The notes under the pieces were generated by a model. It was not told the origin of the DNA. It saw only the letters and a list, made by a program, of their open reading frames with translations, and searched no databases. From the NCBI GenBank assembly GCA_013180625.2, contig SNVD02004419.1, positions 124,001 to 188,000 of the forward strand: a stretch of DNA of 64,000 bases, read 5' to 3'. Every line of letters begins with the position of its first letter. The stretch's first letter is position 1. Shown here piece after piece: positions 56,361-64,000 of the stretch. Both the position numbers and the translations under genes were made by a program. Source of the DNA: Boswellia sacra (Eukaryota > Streptophyta > Magnoliopsida > Sapindales > Burseraceae).

Positions 56361-57640
56361 TAGAAACTGCTGAACCATAGATTTTCGAGGGAATGCTAAA
56401 GCCTAGATTTGAGATCTTCAGAGATATCCTTTAGGCAAAAGTCTCGAAGGGGGATAACTTGGTGGGAGAGATGGAGAAGATGACCATTAAGGAGGAGAAG
56501 CCTGAAGAACAAGCACCGCTAATGGATCTGTCCGTTGACCTTGCTACTTTCATCGAGGAAGGAATTAAAAGTGTATCTTATGAAGATATGTTTGTACCCA
56601 ACCTCTTCAAAGAAGAGGACATTGTTTATGTTTCAAAGTTTAATGCAATGAAGAATAATTTTGCTTACTTGTTTGATATCTTTCCTAATGTCGTTGTGCA
56701 TCATAATTTGCATTTCACTAGCATATTTGAAATTCATACCATTCAAACTCATGATATTAATCTTGGTACAATTAAAAAACCTAAGAACATATGTATTATG
56801 CTTGATAAAACTCCTGAAGAGAGAGAGAAATTTGAAAAATTATTAAAGAAACATGAAGAAGTCTTTGCCTAGTCCTATGATGACATGTCTGAAATCGACA
56901 GAAGCATCATTGTGCATGCAATTTTGACGTATCCACATGCGAAATCGGTTAAGCAGAGGTTAAGAAGAATGAGGCCAGAATGGGCTTAGAAAATCAAAGA
57001 GGAAGTCTCTAAACAAATTGAAGCCAAGTTTCTACAAGTGGTGAAGTATCTGGAATGGTTAGCCAACATTGTGCCTGTACCAAAGAAGGATGGAAGGGTC
57101 TGAATGTGTGTGGATTACCGAGACTTAAACAAGGCCTCACCAAAAGATGATTTTCCTTTGCCCCATACCGATGTGTTGGTAGATAGCACTATCGTCAGTG
57201 TGATGTTCTCTTTTGTAGGTGGGTTTTCTATATACAATTAGAAAATGATGGCCAATGAAGACAAGATGAATACAACTTTTATTACAGAATGGGGAACTTA
57301 TTGCTCCAAAGTGATGCCCTTCGGTTTGAAGAATGCATGGGCCACTTACTAAAGAATGGAGACAATGCTATTCCATGATATGATGCATAAGGAGGTAGAA
57401 GTTTATATGGATGACGTGATGGTGAAGTCCGAGACCCAAGAAGGTCACTTTGAAGCCTTAGACAGATTCCTAAAAAAGGTGAAGAAATACAAGCTGCGGT
57501 TAAATATGAAAAAGCGAAGTTAACTCGAGGAAGTTGGTGGGGTTTGTAATTGGTAAGAACGGGATAGAAGTGGATCCAGACAAGGTGAAAGCCATTACGA
57601 AGATTACATCGTGTAAGACTGAAAAAGAAGTCTGAGGGTT
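56361..57640 (+). pseudogene. Tat-2 reverse transcriptase
   Basis: Frame 56459-56872 is the pre-RT block (FNAMKNNFAYLFDIFPNVVV; KLLKKHEEVFA). After a TAG, RT reads PEWA, stop, KIKEEVSKQIEAKF, then VPVPKKDGRV, stop, MCVDYRDLNKASPKDDFPLPH, MPFGLKNAWATY and catalytic YMDDVMVKS (57404-57415), then GFVIGKNGIEVDPDKVKAI. All RT blocks are in one register but for one shift near 57520, and most stops sit where Trp, Gln or Arg is expected. Not functional. Confidence 0.85.
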
Positions 57641-58674
57641 TCTTGGGAAGATCCAGTATATCAGTTGGTTCATCTCTAAATTGACAACTGTGTGCAGCAA
57701 TTTTTAGGCTTTTAGAAGAATCAACGGTAGAATGGAATGATAAGTGCCAAGAAGCATTCGAAAGAATTAAGAAATACTTGCAGAACCCACCGGTTTTGAG
57801 ATCACCAAAACCTGGGAAGAATTTACTTCTCAAAGAGGAGGCCATTGGTGCTATGTTGGCACAAGAAGATGAGAAGGGTGTAGAGAACGCCATCTATTAT
57901 CTCAGTAAGAAGTTACTACCATACGAAATGCAGTATAGCTATATAAAGAAAACGTGTTTGGCCATGGTTTGGCTTTTAAAGAAATTGAGGCGCTATTTTT
58001 AGTCTTACAAAATTAAGGCTGTCTCAAAGGAGGATATGATGAATTATCTTTATGAGACACCAGCATTGGTAGGGAAACTAGCTAGATGGTTGGTACAGTT
58101 ATCAAAATTCAACATTGAGTATGTTACCAAGAAGGTGGTTAAAGGATGAATAGTAGTGGAATTCTTGGCTATGAACCTGGTTGATGACAATGAACCATGG
58201 GAGTTAGAGTTCCCAGATGAATATCTAGGGGTAATATTGGTATTGGGATGAAAAATGTTCTTTGATGGAGCTATTAATCCCAATGGTGCCAAAATAGGAG
58301 TTATTATGGTATCGTCAACTAAAGGGGTCATCCCATTCGCCAAAAAGTTGGAGTTCAAAGTCATCAACAATATGGCCAAATATGAAGCCTGTGCCTTTGG
58401 TTTAGAGATTATGATCGCTATGGGCATTGACCAAGTGGAAGTAATAGGAGATTCAAAACTAGTCATCTCACAAGCCAACGAAGATTGGGATTTAAGAGAA
58501 GGCAAGCTAAAACCCTACCTCGAACACATCAAAAGACTGATTAGGAGGTTCAAGCAGTGTACCTTCACCTATGTTCCTACAAGTGAGAATCAAATGGCTG
58601 ACGCGTTGGCTTCATCGTCATTAGTATGGGCAAGCACACAAGAATTATTAGCGAGACCAATAATGATATCATAA
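57641..58674 (+). pseudogene. Tat-2 dual RNase H
   Basis: First module at 57778-58140 (KEEAIGAMLAQEDEKGVENA, YYLSKKLLPYEMQYSY, KFNIEYVTKK). Second, archaeal-type, at 58255-58674 (139 codons): MFFDGAINPNG, NNMAKYEACAFGLE, GDSKLVISQANEDW, ENQMADALASS. The catalytic-position Glu after NNMA is Lys here, while Tat-1 keeps Glu. The Asp positions are kept. Confidence 0.85.
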
Positions 58675-59929
58675 GCATAGGGTCCTCGTTATATGGAACC
58701 TAATGTAATAGGGATCGAAGTGGATGAGAAGCCATGGTTCTACGACTTAAAGAAATATCTAGAACAGAGGAGTTTGCCTGAGGAGGCCAACGAGAAGGAT
58801 ACGGTTGTGTTACGCAAGCTAGCCCAACAATTTACTTGTCATCAAGGGATAATGTACAAGAGAGTGCCGGAAGGGATGCAACTGAGGTGTATGGATAAGA
58901 AAGAAGCAAGAAGACTTATGGAAGAAATCCATAGTGGTGTATATGGGCCACACATGAATAGGTTAATGCTTGTAAAGAAGATCATGAGGCAAGGATTCTA
59001 CTGGCTAACTATGGAGATAGACTTTGTCCAATTTGTAAAGAAGTGTCACCAATGCCAAAATAATGGAAACTTGATCCATCAACTACCCTTGAAGCTACAA
59101 GGGATGACTGCATTATGGCTCTTTGTTGCATAGGGCATCGATATTATAGCCGAAATAAGGCCATCGGCCTCTAATGGACATCGATATGTGGTGGTGGCAA
59201 TCGACTACTTCACCAAATGGATAGAAGCTGAATCATATACTAAGTTAAGGATAAAGCAAATGGTGAAGTTCATTGAGAAGAATAACATATGTAGATTTGG
59301 GTTACCACACCATAAGTCATCCCTATATCGGCCACAAACTAATAGGGCGGTAGAAGCTACTAATAAGAACCTCAAGAAGATGTTGGCCAAGGTGGTACAA
59401 ACATATAAAGATTGGGCAGAGAAGTTGTTGTTTGTGTTATAGGGTTATAGAACCACACCTAGAAGTTCGACCGACATAATGCCATTCTTATTGGCATATA
59501 GTTCAGAAGCAGTCCTACAAATTAAGGTAAAAATAAAATCAAGGAGAGTTCTGATTGAAGTAGAAGTTCCTAAAAAGGAGTGGAGTCGTAATACATGTGA
59601 ACAATTGGCCTTGATCGATGAGAAAAGAATGAAGGCTATAAATCACATGCAGCTATACCATAAAAGGTTGCTCGAGCCTTTAACAAAAGAATAAAGGCAA
59701 GGAAGTTCAAAGAAGGAGAGTTGGTCCTCAAGAAAGCGAGACTAGTTATGTGTGATCCAAGAGGGAAGTTCAAACCCAATTGGGAGGGTCCATTTATTGA
59801 GATAAAGATCGTGTCTGACGTAACCGTCATTTTATCAGATATAGAAGGGAATGAGTTCACTGAGCCCATCAACATGGACAGGCTGAAGAAATATTATGTA
59901 AAAAAAATGTAAGAGGAAAAATAATTAAT
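58675..59929 (+). pseudogene. Tat-2 integrase with lost catalytic Asp
   Basis: Frame 58693-59133 has the zinc-binding domain (EIHSGVYGPH and CHQCQ) and the loop QGFYWLTME. After a stop the core continues: GIDIIAEIRPS, VVVAIDYFTKWIEAES (59188-59442) and YRPQTNRAVEATNKN with the catalytic Glu region. Between LPHH and KSSLYRP the 25 residues containing the second Asp are gone: an exact in-frame 75-base loss relative to Tat-1 (7040-7120), between two ACCAT copies. The C-terminus follows at 59479-59694 (MPFLLAYSSEAV) and 59721-59912 (PRGKFKPNWEGPF; EPINMDRLKKYY). Confidence 0.85.
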
Positions 59930-60234
59930 CAAAAAACCAAAAATGGCTAATTAATGACAGAAGTTGTATCAATGCGCACATATTGTTCGAACAACAAAGA
60001 TTGTACTATTATTAATGAAATGAAACTATTGGGAACAAATATGCCTTTTGAAATGTCATATTATTTTGCATGACAACAGAAAGGGAACATCGAACATCTA
60101 AGCCAATCAAGGAACTAATAATGTCACCTCTGCCTCTCTGACGTACTACGAATAGGCTCAATGTATCGTTCACAGCACTGTTTGGCTCGAATAACAGGAT
60201 TGGGAATGGAAGCCTGAAAGGTCACCTAATCCTT
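59913..60234 (+). other. Tat-2 post-pol spacer
   Basis: Colinear with 15956-16234. Separates convergent sense and antisense coding regions. No gene seen. Confidence 0.55.
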
Positions 60235-61542
60235 TTATCGGTCATCAATCCTAAAATCAGGATCATGGAATAGGTTCCTCTCAATGGAGCGATATGCCCA
60301 AGAGTTTCTCACACGCTCTAGGTAACGAGCAAATAGTCTACCGGGATTGAAAGTAGTCGGTGAATCCACAATTCTTTGCTTCTGACCATACTGCCGATGC
60401 AACCTGGCAGGATCATAGAATGAACTGGGGGTGAAACCTGCCAAAGGCACGCATGCGATATATGTCCTTACAGTTGCATGCTCTAGCTTCCATCGTGGAC
60501 AGAGCTAGCAAATCTGAGTACCATGAATGACTCGAAGCCAATCAATCCAATACGAACGTCTCTCAAGTCTCTTTCTTTATGAAGTCATGGGCTATAATGA
60601 GAAATATCCCCTTCGGGCGGTGTTAGAATAGACAATCGTTCCTGCAACAAAATCTGAGAAAGAGAAACAAATAAAGATAAGTAAGAAAAAAGCTTGCCAA
60701 ACTGAAAACCCAAAAAGGGCAGCTTAGGCAAAAATTAAGGCAAGCCCGCTAAGTTGAAAACCCAAAAAAATGGCAGCATAGGCAAAAAAAAGGGCTTGAG
60801 AAAAAGAGGAGCCCATTGAGTTGAAAACCTGAAAAAGTCAGCTTAGGCAAAAGTTAGGGAAAGCTTGCTAAGTTGAAAATCTAGAAAAGGGCATCTTTGG
60901 TAAAAATTAGAGCAAAAAAGAAAAAAAGATATGAGATGAACCACATACCTGAAGAAGTAAACTGCTACCAAACCGCTAACTTGGGTCTGCTTTGACTTAG
61001 TCCAATCTAGTCAACAGCTCGGCAAAAATCAAGGAAATAGCCATGAAATTGCATCCCATTTGAGGAATGACAATCATAAGATATGGATCTCTGAGACCAT
61101 CCGGTGAGACCAATAGAAACTGTACAAGAAGACAGAATTGGAAAAGATAAAGCCAACTAGATGAAGCCTTCTCCATCATCCTTAGCAAAGGCATGATAGA
61201 GGATAATGTCATCTTACCACCCCTGGTGTGAATGCCCATGGTGGAAGTCAGGAAGTTGAAGAAATGAGCAAGATCAACTACTGATGGTATCTAGATATTA
61301 GGAAGAATAAGTCTCTCAGAACTGAATGAATGATGGCTAAGCAGGGCAAAGAATTCCTCATACAGAGGGCAACCTTTGTAAGAATCTTGAAAGGTTGCAC
61401 AGTCCTTTAGAAAAGGGATGTTAAGCTTAACGTGACGAAGGAACTTCAGATGATAGAGACCGACAAGCTAGAGTCGTTTCCAGTCCTCATCCCTCAAAGC
61501 CTTTAGAAAGGGCTCGAAGATCTGGAGGGAAGCTTCAGACAT
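60235..61542 (-). pseudogene. Antisense DUF7745-like gene of Tat-2
   Basis: ATG at 61542 opens MSEASLQIFEPFLKALRDED, better preserved than in Tat-1: HLKFLRHVKLNIPFLKDCATFQD, CPLYEEFFALL (the FRF segment is deleted), then an 80-codon frame (61239-60997) MGIHTRGGKMTLSSIMPLLR with a hydrophobic stretch WLYLFQFCLLVQFLLVSPDG. A probable intron holds the minisatellite 60692-60912. The last exon (60450-60235) reads FYDPARLHRQYGQKQRIVD and RSIERNLFHDPDFRID. Function unknown; the family call rests on pattern only. Two in-frame stops early. Confidence 0.58.
60692..60912. repeat. 52-bp minisatellite, Tat-2 copy
   Basis: Four imperfect units with GCTAAGTTGAAAACC and GGCAGCTTAGGCAAAAATTA, at the same place as 16711-16930 in Tat-1. 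Conservation of unit number in both elements shows it was present in their common ancestor. Confidence 0.8.
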
Positions 61543-62090
61543 GTTGAATGACACGAATAGCTATTCATATGAAGAGAATGACCTCAAGAAATAAGGGAAA
61601 AGGTGCACAAAAGTAGCCAAAAGGAATAGCACTTAAATAGTGCGTGAATCGAGACAAAATACAAAAGATTTGTTGAAGAATCATCGAACAGCCATCTGAC
61701 TATTGGTCGGTTCTTCCATGACAGCCAACCAGCTATCAAACAGTCGCCTGGCAATCTGATTGCTGGCCAACGGCCATTAGGGCTAAACAACCCGTTAGCC
61801 CTCCTCTTACGCGATCCTTCGACTTTCAGAACGCGTACTGATGAACAATTCCGAGCACATGACTTCTAGATTTTGTAGTGTTGTTCATAATTAAATAACT
61901 GATGACGTAGAAACAAATTTGAATAAATTTGATGTAAATTCAGTAAAGTATGTGAAATGTATGGAATTCGAAATAGAGAAGTTTTACTAAATCTTTGCAA
62001 ATCATCTACATTTGATTATACGTCATAAGAAGTTCATACTTAGAAACAAAATGAACAAAAAAAGTTCCCAATGAAAGCCGGTGGTGACAA
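61543..62090. other. Spacer between antisense genes, Tat-2
   Basis: Matches 17582-18095; no frame. Contains GACCTCAAGAAATAAGGG and CAGCCAACCAGC-type words. Nothing else seen. Confidence 0.45.
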
Positions 62091-64000
62091 TCCTCACTCA
62101 TCACCATCATTATCAATACCAAAGGAGAAAGTGGCGACCTAAACCTGGAGGTGCTCCACCTCACTCTGTAGACGCGTAACTTCCTGATGTCTCGTCTGAC
62201 CAAGCAGGGGAATCATATAGTTAGAAGAACTATTACGATAGAAACCATGCATACATGAAGTATATCTTATCTGATACTAGTGAGACATCTGTAAGACATA
62301 GCTGGAGGTGCTCCACCTCACTCTGTAGACGCGTAACTTCCTGATGTCTCGTCTGACCAAGCAGGGGAATCATATAGTTAGAAGAACTATTACGATAGAA
62401 ACCATGCATACATGAAGTATATCTTATCTGATACTAGTGAGACATCTGTAAGACATAGCTGCGTGAAGCGGCCTGCATACAGAAAACCTGTTCCATGGAA
62501 GATCGTGGCACCTGTATTGCATTGCATTTCTATTAGTGATTAATGACGGAGTATTTGAGAAGAACAATCAGGAAACCTACCAAAGTGTTGTCTTGTGGAG
62601 CAAAAGGAGCGGGCAAATTCGAATCCTTAGTAATCACATGACTATGGATCGACCCGTTATTATCCCATTTGTAGATGATGTTACTGGGGTAAGCCTGAAG
62701 ATCACTAACCATATAACCGACCAAAGCAGCTGGGGCAGCTGAAGAAGCTGGAGGAGGAGGTGGCTGCTGAGCCACTACAGAAAAAAAAAAAAGCCGAAGT
62801 GCCTGTGCTTGAAGAGGAAGCTCTCGATCTCTTCCCACAACGGACATAATAACTACCCGAGCGACTAGACTTCGCTATAGGATAATGAGTGTCATCAACA
62901 GACCAGCTAGGCCTAGTATACAATGGGGTGGCTCAAGCCCAGTCGATGTAAGAAGTAGTCATCAATGGGAACTCGATGGCACTCGAGTGAATCCCATTCG
63001 TGTAGTCCGATACCTCTGGCTTCATCACTAAATCAGCTAAATCAATCATCAGAATCGATGGTGAAGGAGGAATCAAATGGTGTGTAGGGCCCTCAAACCA
63101 ATCCCACACACGATTGCCCAAATGCCACGTCATGCTATTCACACAAGGAATGAGGATGCGATGTAAGTTGAAGGGGGAGCAATTCTCATAGCCATGGACC
63201 AATTCTCTTCGGGTCCCCACCATTTAGAATGAATCTGCAAGGAACAAAGAAACATGGTGAGAGTATGGTATAAATGAAATACTAACTATAATTTCCTTTT
63301 CTACCTTATCCCAAGTCAATGTGCAAATGTAAACGCGAAAGAAGTCTAGTCGTAAGATCTCTCGAGCTTTGCACGACGTGTAGCCCCCCTCTTCATTTGA
63401 GGAAAGGAAGAGGAGAAGATAGCACTCCTAACTCATATGCCCACATTTGTCACAGATAGTACAAAATTAGAAATGGAAGTCATACAGATAAGAAACGAAG
63501 GTGTTGAGAAGAAATAAGTTACCTCAATAAGTAGAGCAAATCGGTGACCCTAAAAAATGCATCAACAAGCCCTATCCAAGCCAAAATACAGCTGACCTGG
63601 AGTAGCACAACCCTATTTAAAATATTTCACTCGATTAAGGTCCTAGAAGGCAGGAAGTAAAGTTAAAGCAGTGATGTTCAATGTATTAGAGAAAAGCGTC
63701 GTACCCAGCAGATAAACTATGAAGCTGTGAGCATACTGGTCTACTTCAACTGGAGTCAGATTGGACCTCCGATTCTAATATTCATGCAATGGGGCATATC
63801 GAATGGAAACACTGTTCTACACCTTCACCTCATACCCAAGAAGATCTTGGATCAATTTATGTTGATCCATTAAGTTCGCAATATAGGCGTTAATAGGAAT
63901 CGTCTCACCCGCATGGAAGACCGGTCAAGGCAGCAATGTCCAAAGGCATAATCGTCATCTCGCCAACCGAAAGATGGAATGTGTGGGTCGAATCCATCCA
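62091..64000 (-). pseudogene. Antisense plant-mobile-domain gene of Tat-2, cut by window end
   Basis: Continues past 64000. On the minus strand the PMD exon reads MTIMPLDIAALTGLPCG at about 63960-63910 and VDQYAHSFIVYLLGTTLF near 63750-63690. The next exons carry the segment with PFNLHRILIPCVNSMTWHLG (63223-62933) and DLQAYPSNIIYK through HVITKDSNLPAPFAPQDNTLV, ending at donor TTTG|GTAGGT (62580). The same introns as in Tat-1 are visible: TTGCAG|ATTCATT near 63230 and AAG|GTAGAA near 63307. The C-terminal heptad-like tail (LGQTRHQEVTRLQSEVEHL) is duplicated with the DNA at 62145-62458. Fewer stops than in Tat-1. Role unknown. Confidence 0.7.
62145..62458 (+). repeat. 157-bp tandem duplication
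   Basis: Unit 62145-62301 is repeated at 62302-62458 with no difference that I can see. Tat-1 has one copy at the equivalent place (about 18145-18300). Either very recent or an assembly artefact. Confidence 0.9.

Overview
The window looks like nuclear DNA of a eudicot plant. It is AT-rich and made almost entirely of nested, mostly decayed LTR retrotransposons: Ty3/gypsy Tat-like with dual RNase H, Ty3/gypsy Athila-like, and Ty1/copia Tork/Angela-like. I see no ordinary host gene outside a transposon, and no tRNA or rRNA gene.

Layout. 1-22036 is one decayed Tat-like element on + (Tat-1): end of its 5' LTR, primer-binding site, leader, gag, protease with G-patch, RT, RNase H plus a second archaeal-type RNase H, and integrase. 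The integrase is cut by a 0.29-kb foldback element (6613-6903) and by an 8.2-kb copia element on the minus strand (7127-15338). Downstream of integrase, Tat-1 carries two antisense intron-containing genes, one DUF7745-like and one plant-mobile-domain (PMD) like, then a 3' LTR truncated at about 22036. 22037-24611 is the 3' end of another Tat-type element. 26548-38769 holds minus-strand Tat fragments (gag-to-RT piece, partial LTR, 3' repeats, a 60-bp minisatellite, then gag, leader and LTR). 38770-40388 is a plus-strand gag/RT fragment. From 40389 to beyond 64000 runs a second Tat-like element (Tat-2) with the same layout as Tat-1, including the two antisense genes.

The most striking object is at 41439-49642. 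An Athila-like element with about 1.53-kb LTRs, a tRNA-Asp-type primer-binding site and a gag-like gene sits inside the 5' LTR of Tat-2. Where pol would be expected it carries an unrecognised Cys-rich ORF (45250-45798, one internal stop) and an intact, intronless 216-residue LONELY GUY (LOG) gene (46114-46764), the family that releases active cytokinin from its nucleotide precursor. The element appears to be a non-autonomous retrotransposon that captured a hormone-activation gene in sense orientation with its catalytic motifs intact.

Relative ages can be read from the nesting. Tat-2 inserted into an older Tat fragment; the LOG element inserted into the Tat-2 LTR; then a 2,052-bp tandem duplication copied the tail of the LOG element's 3' LTR with the rest of the Tat-2 LTR and part of its leader. 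Smaller tandem duplications (175 bp at 15578, 157 bp at 62145), microhomology deletions and many C-to-T type stop codons mark the decay of the rest.
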